From positions 98,339 to 153,502 of the forward strand of contig JABGYD010000057.1 in the NCBI GenBank assembly GCA_018675425.1: a DNA stretch of 55,164 nt, read 5' to 3'. Origin of the DNA: Kordiimonadaceae bacterium. GTDB taxonomy: Bacteria > Pseudomonadota > Alphaproteobacteria > Sphingomonadales > Emcibacteraceae. The notes beneath the pieces were generated by a model. The model searched no databases. It had not been told where the DNA came from and saw nothing but the letters and a program-made list of their open reading frames with translations. The first letter of the stretch is position 1, and the number at the start of each line of letters is the position of its first letter. Positions 28,584-37,246 of this stretch are shown in pieces. Position numbers and translations under genes: made by a program.

Positions 28584-29057
28584 ATGTCCGAGCAGGACAG
28601 TAAGTGGAAATTTCTGATTATCGCTGATGATACGCCAGAATTTTCTAAGGTGCTACGCCTTGCTAGTAAACGAGCCGAAAAAGTAGGGGGCAGCATACTA
28701 TTATTGCATATAATTCCCCCAGCTGATTTTCAACATTGGACATCAGTTAAAGATATTATGGAAGAAGAATCCATGAAAGAAGCTCGTGAACAAGTAAATA
28801 AACATGTTCAAGAAATTATGAAAATTTCAGGATTAGATGCTGAAACCGAAATTCGTAAAGGAAAGCCGGAAGATGTGATATCAGAAATTGTTGCAGAAGA
28901 TCATGATATTCATTTGCTTGTACTTGGTGCTGAAGTAGAAGGTGATCCAGGTCCATTGATGGGAAGTTTTCGTGAAGTGCTTCTAAATGTTCTTCATATG
29001 CCAGTGCTGGTTGTTCCTTCAAATATGACTGATGAAGAAATAGATAAATTCGCTTAA
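28584..29057 (+). CDS. Universal stress protein, UspA family
   Basis: The 157-residue protein has the Usp alpha/beta layout: WKFLIIADDTPEFSKVLRLA at the N-terminus, GSILLLHIIPP, and the C-terminal LLVLGAEVEGDPGPLMGSFRE with LNVLHMPVLVVP, a version of the GxxG-(9-10)-G(S/T) ATP-binding loop. The start at 28584 is favoured because AAGGA lies 7 bases upstream; an earlier in-frame ATG at 28560 lacks such a site. Its place before nfuA is common in alphaproteobacteria. Function in stress tolerance is inferred from the family. Confidence 0.88.
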   Translation: MSEQDSKWKFLIIADDTPEFSKVLRLASKRAEKVGGSILLLHIIPPADFQHWTSVKDIMEEESMKEAREQVNKHVQEIMKISGLDAETEIRKGKPEDVISEIVAEDHDIHLLVLGAEVEGDPGPLMGSFREVLLNVLHMPVLVVPSNMTDEEIDKFA

Positions 29058-29062
29058 TTAAT

Positions 29063-29091
29063 TTAATGCAATAATCTTGATTATTCATTAA
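29063..29091 (+). terminator. Possible hairpin terminator after the Usp gene
   Basis: TTAATG-c-AATAATC pairs with GATTATT-CATTAA around a TT centre, with one bulged C. It starts 6 bases after the stop. The stem is almost all A-T and the following T content is modest, so function is uncertain. Confidence 0.3.
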
Positions 29092-29136
29092 TTCATCATT
29101 ATCTAAAGTAGTAATCAAATAATAAGGAAAGAATTT

Positions 29137-29685
29137 ATGTTTATCCAAACGGAACAAACACCTAATCCAGCTACTCTTAAATTTATACCTGGTGAAGTTG
29201 TGCTAGATAGCGGTACAATGTTTTTTGAAAGTAAAGATGCAGCAAGTATTTCACCACTTGCAGAGGTTCTTTTTGATGTTGAGGGTGTTTCTGCAGTATT
29301 TTTAGGGTCTGATTTTATTACTGTTGAAAATAATGGTGCTGATTGGAATGTTTTAAAACCATCTATACTTGGCATTATTATGGAACACTACACTGCGGGA
29401 CTTCCTATAGTGACCGGAGAGGCTAAAGTAGAAGTAGCTGATGATGATGCCGATCCGGAGATTGTTGCGCAAATCATGGAACTTCTAGATACTCGTGTTC
29501 GGCCTGCAGTTGCTCGCGATGGTGGTGATATTACTTATCATGGTTTCAAGGATGGTGTTGTATATTTACGTATGCAGGGTGCTTGTTCTGGATGTCCAAG
29601 TTCAACGGCTACCTTAAAACACGGCATTCAAAACCTACTTAAGCATTATATCCCTGAAGTAGAGAGTGTCGAGCCCATTGAGTGA
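29137..29685 (+). CDS. nfuA: Fe-S cluster carrier, NifU-like (Nfu type)
   Basis: This 182-residue protein has an N-terminal Nfu domain beginning MFIQTEQTPNPATLKFIPG (1-90) and a C-terminal NifU-like domain with RDGGDITYHGF and the CxxC metal site in GACSGCPSSTATL. Nfu proteins carry [4Fe-4S] clusters to target enzymes; the MiaB and Fe-S photolyase encoded in this window would be possible clients. The architecture is the usual alphaproteobacterial and mitochondrial one. It is convergent with the deacetylase gene, 5 bp apart. Confidence 0.95.
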   Translation: MFIQTEQTPNPATLKFIPGEVVLDSGTMFFESKDAASISPLAEVLFDVEGVSAVFLGSDFITVENNGADWNVLKPSILGIIMEHYTAGLPIVTGEAKVEVADDDADPEIVAQIMELLDTRVRPAVARDGGDITYHGFKDGVVYLRMQGACSGCPSSTATLKHGIQNLLKHYIPEVESVEPIE

Positions 29686-29690
29686 ATTCT

Positions 29691-30734
29691 TTAATTACTA
29701 CCTAAATTAAAAAATGGTATTCCGTACCAGTACCAGCGTCCATCGAAAGCAGGCATGGTGCAGTTTACCCTGTGGCGCCCTGATGGAAAAGGCTTATCAA
29801 ACCTAACCTCAATTTTGTTTTTCTCAATACGATTAATACCAGCAGGTATATTCATATGGGAAGGAAAGCAATTGAGAGCCTCGAGATTATCAATATTACT
29901 ATCAACCGTAAACCCAATAGCTGGGGGATTAATTTCAAGTATTGGTGACCGTGGTTTAACATCCTTAACGGATAAAGCTCTTGAATTTACAATCAATTTA
30001 AAGCGCTCAATATTAGAATATTTTTCGTTTAGGGAAAATCTTGGCAGGGCCATTAAATTACTATTGCTGTTTGCTACACTTGAATATTGTGCAAGAGCTG
30101 CATGATAATTCTTAACTTTTATTGTCTTAAGTAAGTTTTCTGAATATTCTCCGTAAGGAAAGGCAAAAATATTTGGAATATAACCAAGCTCACGTTCAAA
30201 TATTTCATCTGCGGCAGCGATGTCAGTTAAAGCTTCTGAGGGTGTGATGTTAGTCATATGAGCGTGTGCGTGACCGTGGTGACCTATATCGACAAGGGGT
30301 TCCGCATCAAGCTCGCGAATATTTTCCCAGGTTAGGTATCTTTTATTTTGTTCATCTATTGATCCTGTTGAAATAAAAATTGTAAAGGGAATTCCAGCCT
30401 TTTTTAGTCTTGGCCAGGCTTCTGTATAACTAGAGATATACCCATCGTCGATGGTAATTGCGATTGTGCGTGGCGGCAGTTTCAGGCTATTTTTAAAAGC
30501 TTCTATAATTGTTTTAAATGAAACAATATTGTATTTTTCTTTATTAAGTTCCTCGATATGTTGCTCAAATTTTTCAAGTTTCACATTTGTGCTAGGAAAG
30601 TCATTTTCACCGAAGCGATGATACATAATAATAACAGCGCTATCTTCACTTACTTGATCTTGTGCCTCCGCTAAAGGGGTGTATATTGTATGAATTGAAA
30701 CTATAAAACAAAGGTGAATTATTAAATTTTTCAA
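29691..30734 (-). CDS. Exported polysaccharide deacetylase (NodB domain)
   Basis: The 347-residue protein has a signal peptide (about 1-25, MKNLIIHLCFIVSI...AEA). The NodB homology domain follows with TIDDGYISSYTEAWP (motif 1, catalytic and metal Asp pair), DIGHHGHAHAHM (motif 2, metal His) and FAFPYGEYSE (motif 3). A C-terminal beta-rich segment (about 255-347) ends FDGRWYWYGIPFF. It probably removes N- or O-acetyl groups from a cell-envelope polysaccharide in the periplasm. Specificity cannot be read from the sequence. It is divergent from tsaB. Confidence 0.85.
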   Translation of the reverse strand: MKNLIIHLCFIVSIHTIYTPLAEAQDQVSEDSAVIIMYHRFGENDFPSTNVKLEKFEQHIEELNKEKYNIVSFKTIIEAFKNSLKLPPRTIAITIDDGYISSYTEAWPRLKKAGIPFTIFISTGSIDEQNKRYLTWENIRELDAEPLVDIGHHGHAHAHMTNITPSEALTDIAAADEIFERELGYIPNIFAFPYGEYSENLLKTIKVKNYHAALAQYSSVANSNSNLMALPRFSLNEKYSNIERFKLIVNSRALSVKDVKPRSPILEINPPAIGFTVDSNIDNLEALNCFPSHMNIPAGINRIEKNKIEVRFDKPFPSGRHRVNCTMPAFDGRWYWYGIPFFNLGSN

Positions 30735-30831
30735 TATTATTCCTTAAAGTTTTTGTTTTATAATTACATAATAAATAACAAAAAGACTATAACAGAAAGA
30801 ATATTAAGATATTAGGAAATAAATTTATTGC

Positions 30832-31524
30832 ATGACTTACACTTTAGCTATTGATACAACCCTAGGGGCATGCTCGGCTGCTCTGACAAAAGGTACCAAA
30901 TTGCTCTCATTTCAGCGTGAATTGCGCGCGCGAGGCCATGTGGAGAGGTTATTACCTATGATTGATGAGGTATGTTTGGTGTCAAATATAAATGTTTCTG
31001 ATTTAGATCAAATCGCAGTGACTGTTGGTCCTGGTACATTTGCAGGTGTTCGCATAGGTCTTGCGGCGGCGAAAGGGATGGGTCTTGCCCTCGATATTCC
31101 ACTTATTGCGATTACAACTCTTGAAGTTATAGCTTATCAATATGCCTGTGATCATAAAGATTTTTCCGGTAAAATGGCAGTTGCAATTGATGCTAGACGC
31201 GGAGAAATTTACCTGCAATGTTTTAAAGTTAATAATGGAGCTTGCATAGCTATTGGGGAACCCTCAGCCGTTCCTATTGCCTTGTTATCTAGTGTGTTTA
31301 AGGATGATGTTATTTTAATAATTGGCAGTGCTTGTGAGGTTTTAAAAGATTTGAATATAAATTTTATGCATGGATATGAGTGCCCTGACGCAGTCTACGT
31401 AGCAAAAATGTCGATCGGACTTTTGGAACGAGCAGCAATTGGGGATGATATTTCACCGCTATACCTCAGAGCACCCGATGCAGTAAAGCCGGCTCCACTT
31501 AATATGATAGTTCGCGGTGATTAA
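30832..31524 (+). CDS. tsaB: tRNA t6A synthesis protein TsaB
   Basis: The 230-residue ASKHA-fold protein has LAIDTTLGACSAAL at 4-17 and VTVGPGTFAGVRIGLAAAKG near 63-82, the TsaB signature. TsaB works with TsaD and TsaE to make threonylcarbamoyladenosine at position 37 of ANN-decoding tRNAs, which include the tRNA-Thr encoded in this window. Its length is typical. Its end overlaps the GTG start of rimI by 8 bp, the usual alphaproteobacterial pair. Confidence 0.95.
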   Translation: MTYTLAIDTTLGACSAALTKGTKLLSFQRELRARGHVERLLPMIDEVCLVSNINVSDLDQIAVTVGPGTFAGVRIGLAAAKGMGLALDIPLIAITTLEVIAYQYACDHKDFSGKMAVAIDARRGEIYLQCFKVNNGACIAIGEPSAVPIALLSSVFKDDVILIIGSACEVLKDLNINFMHGYECPDAVYVAKMSIGLLERAAIGDDISPLYLRAPDAVKPAPLNMIVRGD

Positions 31525-31996
31525 AACGCCCAAAATTATCGTTGATGTAATGGGAGTGGAGAGCACAAGGATCCTTGCTGAAATTTATTCAGAGGCATTT
31601 AAAAATATGCCAGAACAAAAATGGGGGTTTTCAGAATTATTTGAGTTATTTTCAATAAGAGAAATAATAAGCTTTGTTATATGTCTTGACGCAAAACCAA
31701 TTGGTTTTGCGCTCCTTCGCATTTTAGCTGATGAAGGAGAAATAATTACATTTTGTATATTGCCTAAATGGTGCAATAATGGGTATGGTAAAATTCTTTT
31801 AGAGCGAATTGTAGATATATTAAAAAAACGTTCTATAAAAAAATTATTTTTAGAAGTACGTGAAAATAATAAAGTGGCTATTAAGCTCTATAATAATTGT
31901 TCATTTAAAGTTATCGGCCGACGAAAAAAATATTATAAAAATAATCAGGTTGAAAAAATTGATGCGTTGGTTATGCAGTATCAGTTTATTAAATAA
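31517..31996 (+). CDS. rimI: Ribosomal protein S18 alanine N-acetyltransferase RimI
   Basis: This 159-residue GNAT acetyltransferase has the acetyl-CoA loop WCNNGYGKILLERIVD (about 91-106) and then LEVRENNKVAIKLYNNCSFKVIGRRKKYY, the usual RimI ending. The family acetylates the N-terminus of ribosomal protein S18; some members act on other proteins. The start is a GTG inside the end of tsaB. Sequence is more AT-rich and Lys-rich than typical RimI. Confidence 0.88.
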   Translation: MIKTPKIIVDVMGVESTRILAEIYSEAFKNMPEQKWGFSELFELFSIREIISFVICLDAKPIGFALLRILADEGEIITFCILPKWCNNGYGKILLERIVDILKKRSIKKLFLEVRENNKVAIKLYNNCSFKVIGRRKKYYKNNQVEKIDALVMQYQFIK

Positions 31997-32054
31997 TTAA
32001 ATTAACAATATAATTTATTTAATAATTATAGGTAATTATAAAGAACGGAGACTA

Positions 32055-32468
32055 ATGATGACATCGGCAATAGAAAAACTATGTATAGAAAAAAATATGC
32101 GCATGACTGACCAGCGTCGTGTCATTGCTCGTGTTCTCTCTGATGCCGAAGATCATCCTGATGTTGAAGAAGTTTACAAGAGATCCACTGATATTGATGA
32201 TCAGATCAGTATCGCTACAGTTTATCGAACGGTACGTTTATTTGAAGAAGCGGATATTCTTGAACGTCATGATTTTCGTGACGGTCGTTCGCGATACGAG
32301 TTAGTTACTGAATCTCATCATGATCATATGATAGACATAGAAAGCGGAGAAGTGATTGAGTTTTTTGATGACGAAATTGAACAACTTCAAAAGGTCATAG
32401 CCAAGAAACTTGGTTATAAACTTGTAGATCATCGTATGGAATTATATGGCGTAAAAGAGAAGACCTAA
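32055..32468 (+). CDS. fur: Fur-family metal-dependent regulator
   Basis: The 137-residue protein has a winged helix (MRMTDQRRVIARVLSDA, ISIATVYRTVRLFEEADIL) and the metal-site segment HHDHMIDIESGEVIEFFDDEIE. It lacks the CxxC structural zinc site of E. coli Fur, as many alphaproteobacterial Fur/Mur proteins do. In these bacteria such proteins often sense manganese or iron. The position tsaB-rimI-fur-plsC-miaB is the conserved alphaproteobacterial one. GGAG lies a few bases upstream of two adjacent ATGs. Confidence 0.92.
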   Translation: MMTSAIEKLCIEKNMRMTDQRRVIARVLSDAEDHPDVEEVYKRSTDIDDQISIATVYRTVRLFEEADILERHDFRDGRSRYELVTESHHDHMIDIESGEVIEFFDDEIEQLQKVIAKKLGYKLVDHRMELYGVKEKT

Positions 32469-32591
32469 TATGTGGTTTGTGGGCAATAGTATTGATAGCT
32501 ATTTATATATTTGAATGGTATAGACTGCCTCTCTGTTTAGGTCATTCTTAACAGTTTTTTTTGTTTAAGGTTACGAATGGTGAAAATTTAA

Positions 32592-33389
32592 TTGCGGAAG
32601 TATTTTAAATTATTAAAGCTAGTAATTTATCTTGGCGTTCTTCTTCCGCCGACTATATTGCTCAAAAAGCTTAAGTGTCCAGGCTATAAAGCTTGGCCAC
32701 ATTGGGTGCATAAATCTATCTGTCTTGCGCTTGATATTCGTGTAAAAAAATACGGTAACGCTCTTGAGTGCTCCCCAACGCTGTTTGTCAGTAATCATGT
32801 ATCCTACTTAGATATTATAATTCTAGGGCATGCGATCAAAGGCTGTTTTGTGGCTAAGCGAGATATGATTGATTGGCCTATTTTGGGTTACTTATCTACG
32901 CTGCAAAGAACTATTTTTATAGAACGTGAAAAGCGAACGGAAGTAAATAATCAAAGGCAGGAAATGCAGGATAGGATTAGAGGGGGCGACAGTCTTATTC
33001 TGTTTCCAGAGGGAACAACAGGGACGGGTGGTAGGGTTCTCCCATTTCAAAGTTCTCTTTTTGGTGTGACAGAAAATTATATTCATCCTATGACGGATGA
33101 TGAAGGGAGACCTCTTGACTTGATGGTGCAGCCGGTAAGCATAATCTACAAAAGAATTAATTGTATGCCTACTAACCGTTCTAACCGGTCGTGTGTAGCC
33201 TGGTATGGTGATATGAACATTGGTGAACACTTTAGGAAATTTTTAAATCTTCAAAATGTAGAAGTAGAAGTTCATTTCCATGAGCCAGTATCAAGAAATT
33301 TGTTTAAAACTAGAAAAGAACTCTCTGCTTATTGCCACCGTACCATTGAAAAGAAAGTTGAACAACGTCTTAGACGTTGTGACGATTAG
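32592..33389 (+). CDS. plsC: 1-acyl-sn-glycerol-3-phosphate acyltransferase
   Basis: The 265-residue protein has an N-terminal hydrophobic segment (LVIYLGVLLPPTILL) and the acyltransferase motifs NHVSYLD (NHxxxxD catalytic pair, about 70-76) and LFPEGTTGTGGRVLPFQ. It adds the second acyl chain to lysophosphatidic acid at the inner membrane. The start is a TTG at 32592; an ATG at 32577 in the same frame meets a stop codon at once, so no upstream ATG is available. The gene order between fur and miaB supports the call. Confidence 0.9.
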   Translation: MRKYFKLLKLVIYLGVLLPPTILLKKLKCPGYKAWPHWVHKSICLALDIRVKKYGNALECSPTLFVSNHVSYLDIIILGHAIKGCFVAKRDMIDWPILGYLSTLQRTIFIEREKRTEVNNQRQEMQDRIRGGDSLILFPEGTTGTGGRVLPFQSSLFGVTENYIHPMTDDEGRPLDLMVQPVSIIYKRINCMPTNRSNRSCVAWYGDMNIGEHFRKFLNLQNVEVEVHFHEPVSRNLFKTRKELSAYCHRTIEKKVEQRLRRCDD

Positions 33390-33400
33390 GAAAAAAAGAA

Positions 33401-34759
33401 GTGAAAAAGAAGTTATATATTAAGACTTATGGTTGTCAGATGAATGTGTATGACACAGAAAGAATGGTCGATGTTATGGCCCCAGAAGGTTATGATCAGG
33501 TTGATACGCCTGACGGTGCCGACCTTGTAGTTCTTAATACCTGTCACATTCGAGAAAAGGCAGCGGAAAAGGTTTATTCTGATATTGGCCGTATTCGAAA
33601 AATGAAAGATAAAAAAAAGAATAATGGTGAAGAAATGGTCCTTGCCGTTGGGGGATGTGTTGCTCAGGCTGAAGGGGCGCAAATAATGAGGCGAGCCCCC
33701 ATCGTTGATATGGTGTTCGGTCCGCAAACGTATCATAATCTACCCAAAATGGTTGAAAAATCTATATCTTTGAAGGAACGTGGTAAGAAATCAAGAATTC
33801 TAGATACTGACCTTTCTGTAGATGAAAAATTTGAGCATTTATCTAAAAAGGACGTAAAAAAGAAGTCAACAGCGTTTCTAACCATTCAGGAGGGGTGTGA
33901 TAAGTTCTGCACTTACTGTGTAGTTCCGTATACTCGGGGTGCTGAATTTTCGCGGGATATTGAAGACGTCATGCAGGATGCAAAAAAATTGGCAGCCGCT
34001 GGCGTAGTAGAAGTTACTTTGCTTGGCCAAAATGTAAACGCTTACCATGGGCGATCCAAAAATTTAGATGAATGGGGACTTCCTGAGTTGATAAGGCAAC
34101 TTGCTAAAGTTGATGGTTTTGAGCGGATTAGGTACACCACTTCTCATCCACATGATATGACTGATGAGCTTATCAGGGTCCATGCTGATGTAAAAGAATG
34201 TATGCCATATTTGCACCTCCCTGTTCAGGCAGGTTCAGATAAAATACTGAAAGCTATGAACCGATCACATGATAGTGCCTCATATAAAAAGATTATTAAT
34301 CAACTTCGTGAGATCAAGCCAGATATTGCTATTTCTGGTGATTTTATTGTTGGTTTCCCTGGTGAGACGGATGAAGATTTTGAAGAAACAATGGAACTAG
34401 TGCGATCAGTCACATATGCACAAGCTTATAGTTTTAAGTTTAGTCCCCGTCCCGGAACACCAGCAGCGATAATGGAAAATCAGGTGCCTGAAGAGGTAAA
34501 ATCATTTCGCCTGACAAGGCTTCAGGCCCTTCTAAAGGAACAACAAATAGCATTTAATAATTCGGTGGTTGGTAAAACCTTGCCAGTGCTTATTGAAAAT
34601 ACAGGTAAAACAGCAGGATCTGCTTTCGGACGCAGTCCATATATGCAAGCGGTTCAGGTTCATATTGGTGATACTTCCTTTGATGATCTAAATGGTAAGA
34701 TCTTTAATGTTAATATTAAAGAAGCTGGGCCATTTAATATTCAAGGCGTACTTGCATGA
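33401..34759 (+). CDS. miaB: tRNA-2-methylthio-N6-dimethylallyladenosine synthase MiaB
   Basis: The 452-residue radical-SAM methylthiotransferase begins MKKKLYIKTYGCQMNVYDTE with the first auxiliary cluster Cys. NTCHIREKA and GGCVAQAEG carry the next two; the radical SAM motif is CDKFCTYCVVP, CxxxCxxC, near 163-173. A TRAM domain forms the C-terminus. It adds a methylthio group to i6A37 of tRNAs. The start codon is GTG, 11 bases after plsC, with AAAGAAG upstream. Confidence 0.97.
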   Translation: MKKKLYIKTYGCQMNVYDTERMVDVMAPEGYDQVDTPDGADLVVLNTCHIREKAAEKVYSDIGRIRKMKDKKKNNGEEMVLAVGGCVAQAEGAQIMRRAPIVDMVFGPQTYHNLPKMVEKSISLKERGKKSRILDTDLSVDEKFEHLSKKDVKKKSTAFLTIQEGCDKFCTYCVVPYTRGAEFSRDIEDVMQDAKKLAAAGVVEVTLLGQNVNAYHGRSKNLDEWGLPELIRQLAKVDGFERIRYTTSHPHDMTDELIRVHADVKECMPYLHLPVQAGSDKILKAMNRSHDSASYKKIINQLREIKPDIAISGDFIVGFPGETDEDFEETMELVRSVTYAQAYSFKFSPRPGTPAAIMENQVPEEVKSFRLTRLQALLKEQQIAFNNSVVGKTLPVLIENTGKTAGSAFGRSPYMQAVQVHIGDTSFDDLNGKIFNVNIKEAGPFNIQGVLA

Positions 34760-34781
34760 TATTTTTGGATTAATTTTAAAA

Positions 34782-35786
34782 ATGAGTCAGGAAAAAGATA
34801 ACAACATTAAATCGAGTATTCTTGAGTTTGAGGATAATCTATTGCTGCTAGCTCTATTTGGGGAGCACAATATTAATCTAATGCGAATTGAGAATGAGCT
34901 TGGTTGTACTCTTTCTGGTAAAGGAAACTTGCTATCAATAGAAGGATCAGAAGAAGCGTGTAATTTATCACGAGATGTTCTACTTAGCCTCTACAGTAAA
35001 TTAGAACAAGGGAATGAGATAACTATTTCTGATGTAGACGGTGCCCTACGTTTAGCAGCTATGCTCGATAGTCCTCAAGCGCAACCTACTAGTTCAAGAG
35101 GGGGTATTATAAATAATCAAAATGTTATTCGCACTCGAAAGGTAACAATTTCACCACGCTCTGTAAACCAAGCAAAATATATTGAAGCACTTAAAAATAA
35201 AAATATGACGTTTGGCCTTGGCCCTGCAGGTACGGGAAAAACATTTTTAGCAGTTGCAATGGCTGTATCTCACTTGCTCGAAGGAAAAGTAGAGAGAATT
35301 ATTTTATCCCGACCAGCTGTTGAGGCGGGTGAAAAACTTGGATTTCTTCCGGGTGACCTTAAAGAAAAAGTTGATCCTTATCTACGCCCTCTATACGATG
35401 CATTGGGTCAGATGATATCTACGGAACAGACTGAAAAAAGACTTGAACGTGGTGAAATTGAAGTTGCACCCTTAGCTTTTATGCGTGGTCGCACCCTTTC
35501 TGATGCATTTGTTATTTTAGATGAAGCACAAAATACTACACCCATGCAGATGAAGATGTTTCTCACTCGTTTTGGTCAAAACTGTCATATGGTAGTTTGT
35601 GGTGATCCGTCGCAGGTTGATTTGCCAAGCGGATCTTTATCTGGCCTTAAGGATGCAATAAACACACTTAAAAACATCGACGATATTGCTTTTATCGAAT
35701 TTGATGCTTCCGATGTGGTCCGACATGAATTAGTCGGTAAAATCGTTCAGGCTTATGATGTGAAAGAAAGAAAACTGTTAAAGTGA
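34782..35786 (+). CDS. phoH: PhoH-family ATPase (YbeZ)
   Basis: The 334-residue protein has an N-terminal KH-like region and the P-loop FGLGPAGTGKTFLAVAMAV, LSRPAVEAGEKLGFLPGDLK, and the Walker B AFVILDEAQNTTPMQMKMF. PhoH/YbeZ works with the RNase YbeY in rRNA maturation. I place the start at ATG 34782 (MSQEKDN); an in-frame extension upstream would run far into miaB and is not expected. The next gene, ybeY, overlaps its stop by 4 bases, which supports a functional pair. Confidence 0.95.
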   Translation: MSQEKDNNIKSSILEFEDNLLLLALFGEHNINLMRIENELGCTLSGKGNLLSIEGSEEACNLSRDVLLSLYSKLEQGNEITISDVDGALRLAAMLDSPQAQPTSSRGGIINNQNVIRTRKVTISPRSVNQAKYIEALKNKNMTFGLGPAGTGKTFLAVAMAVSHLLEGKVERIILSRPAVEAGEKLGFLPGDLKEKVDPYLRPLYDALGQMISTEQTEKRLERGEIEVAPLAFMRGRTLSDAFVILDEAQNTTPMQMKMFLTRFGQNCHMVVCGDPSQVDLPSGSLSGLKDAINTLKNIDDIAFIEFDASDVVRHELVGKIVQAYDVKERKLLK

Positions 35787-36316
35787 AAATTCCCATAGGT
35801 TTGAACATAGACATTTCTATTAGTTCGTGCCACTGGCAGGAGCACAATAAAGATTATAAGGATATAATCACATCATGTTGCGCGTTGATTTGTCAAAATG
35901 TTACCGAAGGAAAAGCACTTAATAAGTTTACACAAATTGAGTTAGGCGTTGTATTATGTGATGACGATATTATTCATAAGCTAAATAATAATTATAGAAA
36001 AAAAGATAGTGCAACAAATGTATTATCCTTTTGTGGCTTTGATCAAGACGAAATTGAAACTTATCTTCGCAGCGAAAGCGTTGCTCCTTCCAGACCATTT
36101 TCACTTGGAGAGAGTTATATTTCTTTTGAGACGCTGAATAACGAAGCTAAGGCGGCAGGAATACTATTTAATGAGCACTTTAGCCATCTAGTTATACATG
36201 GTATTCTGCATTTACTGGGATATGATCATATTCAGGATAACGAAACAGAAATTATGGAAGCTCTAGAAGTAAAAATTCTCGCTATCCTTGGTATTGACGA
36301 CCCTTATGCGGCGTGA
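35783..36316 (+). CDS. ybeY: rRNA maturation endoribonuclease YbeY
   Basis: The 177-residue metalloprotein has the zinc-binding HGILHLLGYDH (about 143-153) and NYRKKDSATNVLSF, both family hallmarks. YbeY takes part in 16S rRNA 3' end processing and ribosome quality control. The start GTG overlaps the phoH stop (GTGA). Its C-terminus overlaps the corC start by 11 bases. Length is usual for alphaproteobacteria. Confidence 0.95.
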   Translation: MKIPIGLNIDISISSCHWQEHNKDYKDIITSCCALICQNVTEGKALNKFTQIELGVVLCDDDIIHKLNNNYRKKDSATNVLSFCGFDQDEIETYLRSESVAPSRPFSLGESYISFETLNNEAKAAGILFNEHFSHLVIHGILHLLGYDHIQDNETEIMEALEVKILAILGIDDPYAA

Positions 36317-37241
36317 AATAGTAATCTTTGATAAACATAAAGAAAGGCTCCAGTTAAAAAATATGGCACCAACATCAAAACCTGACGATAAACCTTATTT
36401 GAATATTGGGTTTTGGGAGAGAATAAAAAAATTATTTATCCCATCAAATATTGATCAAGAACTTAAAGAAAGCCTTGAAGAGGTTATTGAGGAAATTGAG
36501 GCTGACGAGGGAACTCTTGGCCATGAAGAACGTTCTATCATCATGAATACTCTCTCATTTGGTGATAAGCGAGTGGATGATGTCATGGTACCGAGAGCCG
36601 ATATTGTTGCAATAAATGAAAATTTACCATTTGATGAAATGATGGGTGTTTTTGTTGATGCAAGTACCTCAAGATTGCCGGTCTACCGTGATACTTTGGA
36701 TGAAGTTATTGCAATGGTCCACCTAAAAGATGCCTTCAGAACCTTTACTAAAATTAAGAAAAATAAAAAACTACCTTCTGTAAAATCTATTCAGCGACCA
36801 ATTTTGTTTGTTCCCCCCTCCATGAAATTAATTGATTTACTTACTAAAATGCAAAGGACTCACATTCATATGGCACTTGTCGTTGACGAATATGGTGGAA
36901 CGGATGGGCTTTTAACTATTGAAGATCTAGTTGAGCAGATTGTAGGTGACATTGAAGATGAACATGATGTGATTGAGGCTGTATTAATGAGGGAGCTTGT
37001 TGATGGTAATTTACATGTTGACGCGAGGTTACCTATTGTAGAACTTGAAGATTTACTAGGGCTCGACTTTCTAAGTGATGTTCAGGATAATGATGTGGAT
37101 ACAATTGGTGGGCTTGTTTTTACTCTTGCGGGCCATATTCCTCAAAAAGGTGACGTAATAGAGCATGAAAATGGCATCCGTTTTGAAATAATGGAAGGTG
37201 ATACACGTCACATTAAATATATTCTTGTGCACCGAAAATAA
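36306..37241 (+). CDS. corC: HlyC/CorC-family CBS-domain transporter-associated protein
   Basis: The 311-residue protein has two CBS domains (HEERSIIMNTLSFGDKRVDD, VMVPRADIVAINE, ASTSRLPVYRDTLDEVIAMV; HIHMALVVDEYGGTDGLLTIEDLVEQIVG) and a C-terminal CorC_HlyC domain. It lacks the membrane DUF21 domain, so it is the short YbeX/CorC type linked to Mg/Co efflux and ribosome homeostasis. The start ATG 36306 lies in the end of ybeY. An in-frame ATG at 36363 is an alternative. Confidence 0.93.
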   Translation: MRREIVIFDKHKERLQLKNMAPTSKPDDKPYLNIGFWERIKKLFIPSNIDQELKESLEEVIEEIEADEGTLGHEERSIIMNTLSFGDKRVDDVMVPRADIVAINENLPFDEMMGVFVDASTSRLPVYRDTLDEVIAMVHLKDAFRTFTKIKKNKKLPSVKSIQRPILFVPPSMKLIDLLTKMQRTHIHMALVVDEYGGTDGLLTIEDLVEQIVGDIEDEHDVIEAVLMRELVDGNLHVDARLPIVELEDLLGLDFLSDVQDNDVDTIGGLVFTLAGHIPQKGDVIEHENGIRFEIMEGDTRHIKYILVHRK

Positions 37242-37246
37242 TTTAA

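Noticed and set aside
32055-32468. Missing CxxC zinc site in the Fur protein as a sign of decay
   Set aside because: Many functional alphaproteobacterial Fur/Mur proteins lack it, and the HHDH metal-site region is intact.
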